In this document: one piece after another, positions 43,596 through 53,872 of the stretch
How positions within the stretch are numbered: position 1 is the stretch's first letter
Layout: every line of letters starts with the position of its first letter
Assembly (NCBI GenBank): GCA_023053575.1
Contig: JAKZAP010000021.1
Location: forward strand, 16,120,212 to 16,184,211
Length of the DNA stretch: 64,000 bases
From: Branchinecta lynchi
Lineage: Eukaryota; Arthropoda; Branchiopoda; Anostraca; Branchinectidae
Direction: 5' to 3'
Notes under the pieces: model-generated
The model's database searches: none
What the model was told of the DNA's origin: nothing
Seen by the model: the letters and a program-made list of their open reading frames with translations, nothing else
Translations under genes and position numbers: made by a program

Positions 43596-45166
43596 CTCGT
43601 CCATTTTTTCAGTTGTTAATTATTCTGTCCATGCATATTTCAGTAAGTTACTTAATGCTGTAATGCCGGCAAAGCTACATCAGGGTCATGTTATCCCCAT
43701 CGCTATTCGAAATGTGTCCAAAGCTATAAATCAACTAAAATCTTCGTCAGTGGATGTTGATGGTATTGGTATAAACCATCTGAAAATTGATTGCCCGCCA
43801 CTTCTGTGCCGTCTTCAACTGTTATTTCAAATGTGCTTATGTTCTTCGCTGGTTCCGGACAGTTTTCTGTGTGGTAAAGTCAGTTCAGTCCTTAAACGTG
43901 GTCAGTCTCCGTTTGAATGTTCTTCTTATAGGCCAATTACTGTTTCTTGCAATCTAAGTAAAGTTTTTGAATATCTGCTTCTTCCTTTTCTTAATGATAA
44001 TGTTAACTTTGGGGAAAATCAATTCGGATTTCAGCCTGGTATCGGATGTCAGCATGCGCATCGGGCACTTTCTTCTCTTCTCATTGATTCATCTAAAAAG
44101 GGTTATAGTCTTCACATTTGTGCACTAGATCTTTCTAAAGCTTTTGATAGTATTGTGCATTCTCAAGCTCTTTACTCTCTTTACAGTAACGGCATTAACC
44201 TTTCCATTATATTTCTTCTTCGTTATTGGTATCGTAAATCTTACCTCCGAATAAAATCTAATGGTTCTGTTTCAGCTTCAAGGATTCCTGTCCGTTGTGG
44301 TGTAAGACAGGGTGGTGTACTTTCTCCTAGTATATTCAAAATGTGTAGTTCTGATACGCTTACAAATATTTCTTCTTCTTATCTCCTTGGTTTTTCAAAT
44401 GTTTCATATCTTGCTTATACAGATGACCTTCTATTAATTAGCCGATCTAGGAGCGAGTTGTCGCGTTTGGTTCAGAAGGTTTCCTCTTCATTTTCCAATA
44501 TTGGACTCTCTTTAAACGTAAAAATATAGTGAATATCTGTCTTTTAACTCCGGGCCATCCGCGTCTCTAAATTGCTTGAAGTTTTCTACTCGGTTTTCTA
44601 TTCCAAGTGTTGATTCTATTCGGTGGTTGGGTATTATCATTACTAAAAATATTCGTTCTTTCCGATCCCGGAAGGTTTCCGATTGTAGACTAAAAATTCA
44701 ACTGGGTTATTCGAAAATTGTTGCCAACAGGGGGAAATACAATCGGAAAGCTCTTGGCAAACTATACTCTTCCTTCTGTGACCATTCTATTCTTTTTTTA
44801 TCTGGTGTCTATCCTGTTTTAAAAAAAAAGGATATTAAAGCTATGCGATCCTGTTATTTTCGTTTTTGTAAATTTCTTCTTTTTCTCCCTCCTTGGCAAA
44901 GAAATTCCAAATTATTAGTAAGTACTCGCTACCGGATATCACGGAGAAATTGTCTGTTCTCCACAGAAAACTGTCCGAAACGGCCCACGCGCGTCTGTCG
45001 CCCTCTCATGGGCTTATTCGTCTGTTTGATTCTTAAGTAGATTTTGTTTGTATGTGTAGTGTTTTGCCTAATTATGTCTTCATATATTCTTTTGTACTCC
45101 ACTGTTTTCGTCTTGTACGATTTGTGGGTTAAAAATAAATTATTATTATTATTATTATTATTATAT
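43519..45166 (+). pseudogene. Non-LTR retrotransposon reverse transcriptase, 5'-truncated and frameshifted
   Basis: The first frame (about 43546-44527) holds the RT domain: SSYRPITVSC, CALDLSKAFDSI (motif A), GVRQGGVLSPSIF (motif B) and AYTDDLLL (motif C, where the usual YADD is YTDD), then GLSLNV. After an indel near 44527 the second frame continues with SEYLSFNSGPSASLN, RWLGIIITKN and CYFRFCKFLLFLPP and runs to TAA 45038-45040. The fragment ends in a (TTA)n tail at about 45140-45163. Nearly identical 21-bp flanks (43498-43518 and 45167-45187) are the TSD, within hAT sequence. The endonuclease and ORF1 are missing. The clade is uncertain and differs from the fragments at 4611, 15363 and 22985. 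Confidence 0.88.
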
Positions 45167-45465
45167 TTTGTACTTAAGTATCAAGTATTAGGTACCCGAC
45201 CACAGTTGTACTTAAGTAGTACTTGAGTAAAAAACTTGAAGTACAAGTACCTGAAGTACTTCCCAACACTGCATCCGAGTCGCCAACCCCTGTCCCTGTC
45301 AGCAACCGCTTTGTCATACTGGGGAATATAGGCAAATTTTGGGCTTTTTCGAATTCGATTAGTTGTGCCCAATCGTTGCCAAAATAATTATAGATTGATA
45401 GATAGCCAAGACGGGCCATAGCACCAGAACAACTAGACAAGCATATAAAAGATGAACAGTGTGCC

Positions 45466-45625
45466 CAGTCCCGCATCCAGGAATTTATTTGGGGGGGGGG
45501 GGTATCTTTCGAAAGGTAAACTTTTGTACTTAAAAAGTACAAAAAGACATGGATGAGAGGGAAAAGCCTATACAAATGATTATTTTTGTATGTTTCGGGG
45601 GGGGGGGTCAATAGCCTGCAAACTT
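45466..45625 (+). mobile_element. hAT MITE fragment, CAGGGCCGTATCC family
   Basis: CAGTCCCGCATCCAGGAATT, a G run at 45490-45501, CTTAAAAAGTACAA and a second G run near 45598-45608 match 49370-49547. The right terminus is lost. Confidence 0.6.
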
Positions 45626-45674
45626 CTGACTTCCATTCTCTCAATAATCCAATCAATTCCACACACTCTCCCTC

Positions 45675-45835
45675 CAAAACAAGAACAAAGGTTTCGATGG
45701 GGTCCCAAAAGTTTAATATTTGATGTAGAAAACTGGCTCTTCTACTCTTGTAGATACTCGGTGTTCGACAGACTTTAAACATCTTAGCAATTAAAATTTA
45801 GAACAGATTAAGGCCTATGGTAATCAACTGAGAAG
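45675..45835 (-). repeat. Family A end fragment
   Basis: AAACAAGAACAAAGG, GGTTTCGATGGGGTCCC and the following stretch match 41814-41960. A point change destroys the BamHI site. About 150 bp remain. Confidence 0.65.
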
Positions 45836-45837
45836 AG

Positions 45838-45960
45838 TCAAAAGAGGACCCCTGCGAAGCAAGTCCGAAATATAGCTCTAATAAAATTGATGTGATCCGT
45901 TTTCCGTTATCCGTTTTCTATTGTCAAACATGACTTCCAGCCAGCTCGGGCAGAATGAAT
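45838..45960 (+). mobile_element. PLE-like terminal repeat fragment, second subfamily
   Basis: AGAGGACCCCTGCGAAGC, TCCGAAATATAGCTC and TCAAACATGACTTCCAGCC match the outer parts of 17130-17285 and 35670-35765. Confidence 0.5.
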
Positions 45961-45997
45961 ATTTTATATTTGTTGGACTTCTTGATCCAGACTATTG

Positions 45998-46497
45998 TTA
46001 TATATTCAAACAATATTTAATTACAAATCTCAGCACTAGTTTTTCGTGCAGTAATTATTCAAAGTAATAGAGACAGGCGAGTACTCATAATAGAAACGTA
46101 GAACGAAGTTATTAATAAAATAATATTTAAGTTTTCAGCCCTTTATTAATAAAAAAAAAACGAAGTTGACCAAAATGCAGAAAAAACCCTTTCCTGTCAT
46201 CGCCCAATCGTGCAGCAAAAAGAGCGTCCGTGTCAAAACTAAATCTCAGGACTAGTTTTTTCATTATAGTGGTATTTACTTTAATAATATATTTATAGTC
46301 GGAGAAGCTTCAGTTATTTATTACAGGTCTGTTTCCTTCCCCGAAGTTCAACCAGAGGATTGACAGCCTGACGAGGACCCTTGCCAAGAAGGGCCGAAAT
46401 ATCGCTGATGAAGAATCTTCGCTGACATATCCGTTGTAAACATTGTTTGAATAAATGTTTCAAAGTCAGCTTGGGCTTAAAGAATATTTATCTACAA
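45998..46497 (+). mobile_element. Penelope-like element, 3' fragment with terminal repeat
   Basis: 46020-46255 aligns with 59943-60177, the decayed end of the endonuclease region (CAGGCGAGTACTC, GACCAAAATGCAG, CTCAGGACTAG). It is followed by the linker TTTATAGTCGGAGAAGCTTC and a complete plus-strand terminal repeat (46325-46495). CTGACGA is at about 46368 and GAAA at about 46395. The left edge holds only ATTCAAACAAT from the inverted repeat. No TSD found. Confidence 0.75.
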
Positions 46498-46985
46498 AAC
46501 TTTTACTTAAAACAAATTTTCCGGTTTCAGTCGGATTCCGGGCGAACTATATGTCCGTGTAGAAAATGATTCGTCATGTCTTCCTACCCCTAAATTGAAC
46601 ATCTAATCAAGTTCAGATAAACCTCTTACTTGAAACAAATTTTCCGGTTTTGGCAGGACTCCGGGCGAAATACTTGTCCGGCGAGAGAACTATTTTCCTA
46701 TTTGTCTTATGCATGTCTTTTTACCCCTAAACCGAACAACTAATCAATTTCAAATTTAAGATTTACTTTTAAAAACGTTTCTGGTTTTGGCCGGATTCCG
46801 GGCGAACTATGTCCGGCGAGAAAATATTTTTCATATTCGAATTCAGCGTGTCTTTTTACCCCTAAATCGACTATTGCATTAGGTGTAAAGATATATGTTG
46901 TTCGCCCCTTAATCGAACCCCTCCCCCACCCTTAAAAGTAGAGCTACAGAGCCCATCTACGAACTCGACCTGTCGTAGATAAAAA
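46498..46985 (-). repeat. Family A internal fragment
   Basis: Three or four internal units (CCGGATTCCGGGCGAACTA-type) and the CCCTCCCCCACCC block match 42500-43070. It ends at TCGACCTGTCG, short of the palindrome. Confidence 0.65.
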
Positions 46986-47395
46986 TTGTTTTTTCTTTAC
47001 AGTGGTATTTTTTTAGATTAGATTAGATCAGATTATTTTATTGCTAAATTACATAATAACCCATCACGATAGGTAACCGCCCATGAGAAGACATAAATGC
47101 ACTGGCACTGGGCGGCTACCACAACTACTTTAACGTAACATAAACAATAAATTAATTTCATTTAAACACAAATTAATCATTTTTTCAATATACCACACAA
47201 AAGAAAAAAAAAGAAGAAAAAAGAGAAGAAAAGGAAAAATAAATAAATAAAGGTAATAAAAAAAAGAAAAATGATAACTTATACCTTCGTTCTCTGAATC
47301 GTGACTCCTCACCCCTCCAACAAAAACTTTTTTACTATTTTTTTATTTGAAAGTAGTTCGCCCTAATAAGGTATTTATAGTCGGTATAAGCTTCA
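46986..47395. other. Retroelement-tail-like stretch and unassigned sequence
   Basis: 47017-47150 opens with TTAGATTAGATTAGATCAGAT and continues as a possible reverse-strand 3' end (CACTGGCACTGGGCGG). The rest is A-rich or T-rich. Confidence 0.35.
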
Positions 47396-47536
47396 GTTAT
47401 TCATTACAAGTTTGTTTCCTTCCCCGAAGTTGACCCTGAAGATTGACAGGCTGACGAGGACCCTTGACAAGAAGTGTCGAAATATCGCCGAAGAAGAACC
47501 GCAGCTGACGTATCCGTTGTATACATTATTTGAATA
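47396..47536 (+). mobile_element. Penelope-like terminal repeat, single worn copy
   Basis: From TTATTCATTACAAGTTTG through CTTCCCCGAAGTTGACC and CTGACGAGGACCC to TATACATTATTTGAATA. CTGACGA and GAAA are kept, while stem II has GAAGTGTC in place of GAAGGGCC. Confidence 0.65.
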
Positions 47537-47640
47537 CTCGATCTGTCCCTTGACAAAAAGAATCCTCACACCAAGTTTCGTCAAAATATATCGTTCCCGT
47601 CATAGGTATCCCTCCACTGATGTTTTGGGATCCCAAAAAC
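47537..47640 (-). repeat. Family A terminal fragment with internal deletion
   Basis: CACACCAAGTTTCGTCAAAATAT is joined directly to GTCATAGGTATCCCTCC and the GGGATCCCAAAAA palindrome. The GACGGACGG module is deleted. Confidence 0.65.
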
Positions 47641-47973
47641 CAATTTAATTCAACACACATTCCCACAAAATGACGCATACTGTCTTTCTCGCATCATCTA
47701 CACATAGGGCAACAGTAAGGACATGTTTTAACTCTTAATTTTACTCGATTACTTTCTGCTTTTACCAAGAGGTAAACCATCCCATCCCCCCTCACAAATA
47801 TTTGTAAACTTGTTTCGTTGTTAAATTTCTTTTTTCGTATTTTGATGGATTTGAATTACTTTGAACGATACAAGAACAATATCGGAAAGGTCAAACAATG
47901 AAACCATAACGGTTGCTACAGACTGGTATAGAATCTCTCTACTTTCGGTTCCAGTTTGCCGTACTCATTTATG
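47641..47973. other. No gene recognised
   Basis: Unassigned. Confidence 0.4.
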
Positions 47974-48141
47974 ACTGTAAAAAGTTTCTCGGAGTAAAGA
48001 TTAAAGTTAACTGCAGTATTTGCTGCTGGGATTAATCTTATCTCTACTAAGACAAGATTAATCCGAATTAGAGATAAAAATTTTCTTTTTAGAGTCAGAT
48101 TAATCCCAGTAGCAAATATTGCAAGATTTTTTTTTACAGTG
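47974..48141. mobile_element. CACTGTAAAAAG MITE, copy 4
   Basis: CTGTAAAAAGTTTCTC to TTTTTTTACAGTG, with the inverted ATTAATCTTATCTCTAC / GATTAATCC arms inside. The first two bases of the left end are lost. Confidence 0.65.
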
Positions 48142-48188
48142 CATATGGCAAATGAATGGTAAAACGGTGGATGAATGTGTGCTTTTTT

Positions 48189-49068
48189 GGGATCCCAAAA
48201 CGTAAGTGGAGGGATTCTTATGACATCGCAAAAGTTGTCCGTCTGTCCGTCTGTGCGCGTTATAACTCTCGAAGGGAATGAGATATTTTGATGAAAATTG
48301 GTGTGAGGATTCATTGGGTCAAGGGTAAGGTCAAGTTCGTAGATGGGCTCTGTAGCCCTACATTTAGGGGTGCGGGAGGGGGTTCAAATTAAGGAACAAA
48401 CAAAATATTTTTAAACAGCTAATGTGGTAGTCGATTATGGTGCAAGAAGGCATGCTGAGTACGATAGTGAAAACCATTTTCTCGCCGGACAATTAGTTCG
48501 GAAAGTTGGTTAAAGTTGATTAAATGTTCGATTTAGGAGTGAAAAGACATGCTGAACACGATGGTTATTGCCATTTTCTCGCCGGGCAACTAGTTCGCCC
48601 GGAATCCGGCCAAACCCGGAAAATTTGTTAAAAGCAAAAGTTTTATTAGATGACAGATTAAGGGGTAAGAAGAGAGGCCGAGTCTGTATATGACAATCAT
48701 TTTTAACCCATACATATAATTAGTCCGGAACCCGGTTGTAACCGGATTTTTTTTTTAATTCAAACTTTTATTCAAAGTTTACCGGCAGATCTTCTTTATA
48801 GGGATTTGACGATGGTTTTGTCTCTGAATTTTCTTTTTTGCTGGACTAGTAGTTTGCTCAGAATTCGGGCGAAACCGGAAACTTGTCAGAAGTAAAGCAG
48901 GAAGTCTCGGTCAGTATCGTCAAAATAAATATGGCTTATAGAGGTATATCTGAACTTGCTTTTCTCTGATGATTAGCCTGGCGAAGAGTGGATCTGGCGA
49001 AGACAAGACCCTATTGTCTGAATCAAATATCAGATTTTTGGGATCCCATCGACACCTTTGGTCTTGTT
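48189..49068 (+). repeat. Family A repeat, nearly complete copy
   Basis: Palindrome GGGATCCCAAAACG at the left and GGGATCCCATCGACACC + TTTGGTCTTGTT at the right. The middle has four or five subunits, fewer than in 41814-43256. Both BamHI sites are intact. Confidence 0.78.
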
Positions 49069-49361
49069 TACCTTTAGGAAACCTGGCGCTTTGTAAGGTA
49101 GGAGCACAGAGCCAGGTTTCTGGAATAGAGTAAACATTTGTAATAAAATTTGATAGTGGTTATTTAAAGTAGAATTTTGTGTGAAGTTGCAATTGTTGTT
49201 CGGTCGAACAAGAAATTTGGGATGTATGATGTTCTTTGTTGTTGTGTTGGCCCTTGTGCATATCGAACAATGAAATATTTACGAATGATTCACTGACCCG
49301 CTTTTAAGACATTAGTCACAAACGGAGTCTAAGACAAAAGAAAAGAAAGAACAATCAATAT
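49069..49361. other. No gene recognised
   Basis: Unassigned gap of about 290 bp. Confidence 0.35.
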
Positions 49362-49555
49362 GTACAACGCAGGTACGGATCCAGGAATGTATTTCCAGGA
49401 GAGAGGGGGGGGGGTGCGCGCGGGTCGGACCAAAAAGTACAAACAAGACATAGATCAGAGGTTAAAGCCTATAGAAAAACGGTTATCTTTGTATGTTTCG
49501 GGGGGAGGGGGGGTTCGACCTCCCCTACCCCCCTGGATACGGCCCTGGTACCACG
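49362..49555. mobile_element. hAT MITE (CAGGNCCGTATCCA family), near-perfect 8-bp TSD
   Basis: The element 49370-49547 runs from CAGGTACGGATCCAGG to TGGATACGGCCCTG. Flanks GTACAACG and GTACCACG differ by one base. Interior AGATCAGAGGTTAAAGCC and the G runs match 30791-30973. Confidence 0.8.
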
Positions 49556-49663
49556 GATATGTCAGCACTCCTGTACAAGGATTTGAAGATTATATGTCTA
49601 TCTTTATATACCGCTACCGAGCAACGCGTTTGTTGGTATACGAATAGTTTCGATGAGTACCAT

Positions 49664-49963
49664 GAGCGTTTTCCACCCTACTTACTGCAGAGTTTTTCAC
49701 GAGTTTTGGCTTCTGGCGTCAAGGCTGGAACACATTGTTCTACTTTCGGCAAAATATCATGCATGCCACGGGCTAATCGGGTGAATCACGTCAAAGAATT
49801 CGTAGTTACCACGCTTTCAATGCTCCCGAGAGCGGTAAGCAAATAGTTACCATTCGCTACTATTTAGAGAATTTTCGAACGGTCAGCATAGTAACTTTTC
49901 ACGAGGTTGGAACAAAAAAAAGTAACTAATAGTTACTGTTGTTAGAAGGGTGGAACACGCTTT
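49664..49963 (-). mobile_element. PIF/Harbinger-like MITE (GAGCGTGTTCCA), copy 3
   Basis: GAGCGTTTTCCACCC to GGGTGGAACACGCTT. The inner AGTAACTAATAGTTAC palindrome is present. No clean 3-bp TSD is left. Confidence 0.65.
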
Positions 49964-50140
49964 TGTGCCGCTCTTGTTTAGTTTGTACACGTTGATATTC
50001 TTTGTTTCTTTTCTTTAGTTGTTCCACTTTCGGCTTTTAAGCGGGTGGTGACACTAGATCAGTGGCTCTTGCTCTCACCATAATTTAATTTGCTCCCTTT
50101 GCAAATTAACAGTATTAGGGTATAGCAGCATTATCATTTA

Positions 50141-50441
50141 CAGTACAGGGAACATAGCCTTACTCTTACAATACCGGGAACATAGCCTTACTCTTACAGT
50201 ACCGGGAACAAAGCCTTACATTTACGGTACCGGGAGCATAGCTTTACTCTTACAACACCGGGAACATAGCCTTACTCTTACAGTACCGGGAACAAGGCCT
50301 TACATTTACGGTACCAGGAGCATAGCCTTACTCTTACAACACCGGGAACAAAGCCTTATTCTTACAGTACCGGGAACAAAGCCTTACATTTACGGTACCG
50401 GGAAAATAGCCTTACTCTTTCTGTACCGGAAACATGACCTG
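50141..50441 (+). repeat. 28-bp minisatellite with 84-bp higher-order repeat
   Basis: Ten full units and a partial one follow the pattern CNNTACCGGGAACATAGCCT + TACTCTTA, each 28 bp. Units fall in three types by their first bases (CAGT, CGGT, CAAC), repeated in that order three times from 50197, so the larger period is 84 bp. No coding signal. Confidence 0.85.
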
Positions 50442-50923
50442 GGACGCATGCGAGACATGACTTACCAAAAACTTTTAAAGGTTGAGTATCCTGCTGCTTT
50501 CAGAGGAAGGCTGACTGCAAGTCCCTCTGGAAAGTTTTGGATGCCAATCCCGATTGCTAAATTGCTAGAAGAGAAAGGCCAGTCTTAGATACAGTTTTCC
50601 AAAAAATAATTTTTTTGACAAATTACTGACATCTCAAGTCAATATTTTAATGCCTATGTTATTCTATGATAGGTGTGAACAGTGATTTTGTTCGACGTTC
50701 CTGACTCAGCTGAGCCAGCACCGACAGGTGCTGGTAGGTAACCAAGAATTGCTTTTGAATTCTCCAGATTCCAGTTCAGAGCAACACTGCGGTTTTGGTT
50801 TCCTATTAGTCCCCAAATGATCATCACCATCGTCAATTCACGTTTAATTAAGATTGATATGTGTTTGATTAGCAGAAAAAAAAGTTTCGAACCCCCTGAC
50901 GACGAGACTAGTTTTACTAGACA
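50442..50923. other. No gene recognised
   Basis: Unassigned, without repeats noticed. Confidence 0.4.
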
Positions 50924-51040
50924 AGTCCAAAGGTTCCAATGGGATCCCAAAGGTCAATCTTTATTGGACTTATTCCTCCCGACATTAGGGTCTTGTAGAA
51001 TTCTGGTCTTCACCAGATCTCCTACAAATATTTTATGTCA
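50924..51040 (-). repeat. Family A end fragment
   Basis: GACAAGTCCAAAGG, TTCCAATGGGATCCC and TCTTCACCAGATCTCCT match the 41814 end. Worn. Confidence 0.55.
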
Positions 51041-51746
51041 CCAGGTCAGATTATAATTTACACTGTATATTATAGTTTATAATTGATAGTATATAATACC
51101 CAGATTGTGGTCAGATTACGAAGGGAATACCAATGCTAGTCAAAAACAAATAGATTATCGTAATCAAACGTGTTCTTTATCGATCTATACGCCACCTTAC
51201 AAATTTTATCAGAGGATTGGTTCTTTCCAAAATTTCTGGTTTCTCGTTAAAACCCTGGTGAACTCTACCCGGTAGTAGACAGTTGGATCCAATCTTATTA
51301 TCTTTACACCGAGAGGAAGAATCTGGTAGAGAGGTTTACTAGAAATAAAGTACAACGGTGTTGGTTTTCCCCGGATTAAAGCCGACCGACTGATGCACTG
51401 TGAAAACCAAGCACATATATACATATATATTGTATTTAAAAGTTATTAAGACATATATAGAACAATCTCAAATCGCAATCACTTTATCTCTCATTCTTAA
51501 CTTAATATCACTTACCGACTTTCTTCTAAACTAATCACTTTTCTATCATTTTACCAAAACACACTGACCTAGGAGCCGTAGACTTAAGGATAGCTAGAAG
51601 TAGCTCCCCCCCCCCCCCACCCATTTAGAAAAAGAGTACCCTTTGTATTAGAAAGCTTCACACACCTCTAGAGAACATGGACCAGCCCCTCATCACTCGA
51701 ATTACAAAAAGGGCAAGGATACTGCGCTCCCGGGCCATCACTTTTT
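51041..51746. other. No gene recognised
   Basis: AT-rich, with a C run at 51607-51618. Unassigned. Confidence 0.4.
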
Positions 51747-52567
51747 GGGATCCCAAAACCTAAGTGGAGGGATACCTATGACATCGCAAAAATGTCCGTC
51801 TGTCTGTGAGCACGATAACTCTCGAAGGGAACGAAACATTTTGATGAAACTTGGTGTGAGGATTCATTGGGTGAAGGGTAAGGTCAAGTTCATAGATGGG
51901 CTTTGTAGCCCTACAATTAGGGGGGGGGGGGAGGGTGTTCAAATTAAGGGACAAAGGTTCTGGGGTAAGAAAGCATTCTGAGCACGATAGTGAAAACCAT
52001 TTTCTCGCCTGACAAGTAGTTCGTCCGGAATCGGGCCAAAACCGGAAAGTTGGTTAAAAGTAAAAGTTTTATTTTGAAGTTGATTAAATGTCCGATTTAG
52101 GGGTAAAATGACATGCTGAACACGATGGTGAAAACCATTTTCTCGCCGAACAATAAGTTCGACCGGAACCCGGCCAAGACCGGAAATTTTTAAAAGAGTT
52201 AAAGTTTGATTCGATGACAGATGAATGGGTAAGAATAGAGGCTGAGTCTGTATAGGACAATCATTTTTTACCCGGACACATAATTAGTCCGGAATCCGGT
52301 TGTAACCGTGATTTTTTTTTAAGTCAAAGTTTTATTTAAAGTTGATTAAATGTTGTTTATAGGGAGATACGCTGGATTCGTTTCTGAATTTTTCTTTTTT
52401 TTGCTGGACTAGTAGTTCGCTCAGAATTCGGACGAAACCGGAAACTTGACAGAAGTAAAGCAGGAAGTCTCGGTCAGTATCGTCAAAACAGATATGGCTT
52501 ATAGAGGTATATCTGAACTTGGTTTCTCTGATGATTAGCCTGACGAAGACAAGACCCAATTGCCTGA
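51747..52567 (+). repeat. Family A repeat, 3'-truncated copy
   Basis: Starts GGGATCCCAAAACCTAAG and stops after GACAAGACCCAATTGCC, just before the second BamHI palindrome. Close in sequence to the 48189-49068 copy (for example the TCTCGGTCAGTATCGTC stretch), suggesting a recent common source. Confidence 0.72.
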
Positions 52568-53697
52568 ATCAGAGACTAGATGACTTGTGAAGATCGTTCA
52601 ACCACAATTGGATCTGTTGGTCTTCAATTCTTGATTTACATGTTCTAAGAAATTCACTTGTATTCACATTGCACCGTTTTCGTCTAAGATCCGTTTTATT
52701 TTTATTCTACTGACTTCCTCTTGGATGCATATCCGCGTAAGCTTCTTACACTGTAAAAAGTTTTTCAGTATAAAGATTAAAGTTAACTGCAGTATTTTTG
52801 CTACTCAGATACGCCGATAAGATTAATACCAAATAGAGATAAGATGAATCCGAGTAGCAAATAATGCAGTTATCTTTAAAGCTTCAGCGACCTAATGAGC
52901 TATTTCTCGACTCCACCCCTCCCCCTAGTTGATCTGCTTTCATCCGAAACCTTTTATGATAAAAAATCCTTTATCTCGAAGTTAGCGGTCTTCGACCATT
53001 TTTCACGGTGATCGTGAGATTGCCAGTGTTTCCAAGTTGTTACTCGAATTTCTACGTTGCCGCTACGTATGTTTCAGAGAACTTTGCCGTTGGTGCGTGG
53101 CAATATTCAAAATATCGAAGTGCTGTATCTAGTTGGCTCTGTAGACGAGAGGCGACGTAAATCAACAACAACAGTTGTCTCTGTAAGTAAGTAATTTGTT
53201 TATGACCCGCCATTTTGAAAAGGCGGAGTGTTTTGAGTGTGCTTCCCACTTCTACTTATTTTGGCAGTAGGATACTTATTTTCAGCCTTTTCTACTTACC
53301 AAATTTTGTATTTACTTACCTAGCCTACTTATTTTTTGGGTCTACTACTTATTATCCTATTTAATCTTTATTCAAAAGCTCTTTTCTTGTCTCCAGTTCT
53401 CTCTATTATAGCTGAAAAGCAGGTTGATTTTCAAAAAAATTCTGCAGGGCATGGTTTGACATAAATCGGCTTTGTCACTATTGGCATTCAGAGTAGATGC
53501 ACAAGTGAAGAAAAACACTATGATTTCACGGTTGGCCCTTGCTTTCATTTGGGATGCTTTGGAAAGGGGAAACTGGATGCTTGGGAAACTGCAACGGGTT
53601 TCATAATATTCTCTATTAGAAGGTGCCTTTTTATCTGGTTTTAGGCCTGGGATCTGAGAAACATTCATTCAAGAACCTGTCCTGGAAATGGTTATAT
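52568..53697. other. No gene; truncated MITE and minor repeats
   Basis: 52750-52870 is a right-truncated CACTGTAAAAAG MITE. 53185-53240 is the reverse complement of 35395-35450. 53240-53340 is rich in TACTTAT. A 98-codon minus frame (53372-53668) has no family motif. Confidence 0.4.
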
Positions 53698-53872
53698 AAA
53701 TATTCTTAGAGCCCAAGCTGACTTTGAAACATTTATTCAAACAATGTTTACAACGGATACGTCAACTATGATTTTTCATCAGCGATATTTCGGCCCTTCT
53801 TGGCAAGGGTCCTCGTCAGGCTGTCAATCCTCTAGATCAACTGCGGGGAAGGAATCAAACCTGTAATCTTAT
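53698..53872 (-). mobile_element. Penelope-like terminal repeat, solo copy
   Basis: Complete minus-strand repeat from GAGCCCAAGCTGACTTTG to GAATCAAACCTGTAAT. On the minus strand CTGACGA, stem II (GGACCCTTGCCAAGAAGGGCC is split here by rule; see 53795-53818) and GAAA are all intact. Unlike most copies it is not paired. Confidence 0.72.

Larger units (their letters stand above)
43291..45279. mobile_element. hAT-type element containing an RT insertion, 8-bp TSD
   Basis: Outer ends CAGTGTTCTAACAAGTACTT (43299) and AAGTACTTCCCAACACTG (to 45271) are inverted repeats. The flanks read CATCCGAG at 43291-43298 and 45272-45279. The AAGTACTTAAGTAC-rich subterminal sequence is typical of a non-autonomous hAT MITE. 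A non-LTR fragment has inserted into its middle (43519-45166). About 172 bp at the left (43309 onward) are duplicated at 43481, which moved part of the hAT end and of the RT 5' side together. Confidence 0.85.

Noticed and set aside
50141..50441. CRISPR-like array of short regular repeats
   Set aside because: Repeats are contiguous without unique spacers, so this is a minisatellite. The setting is also eukaryotic.
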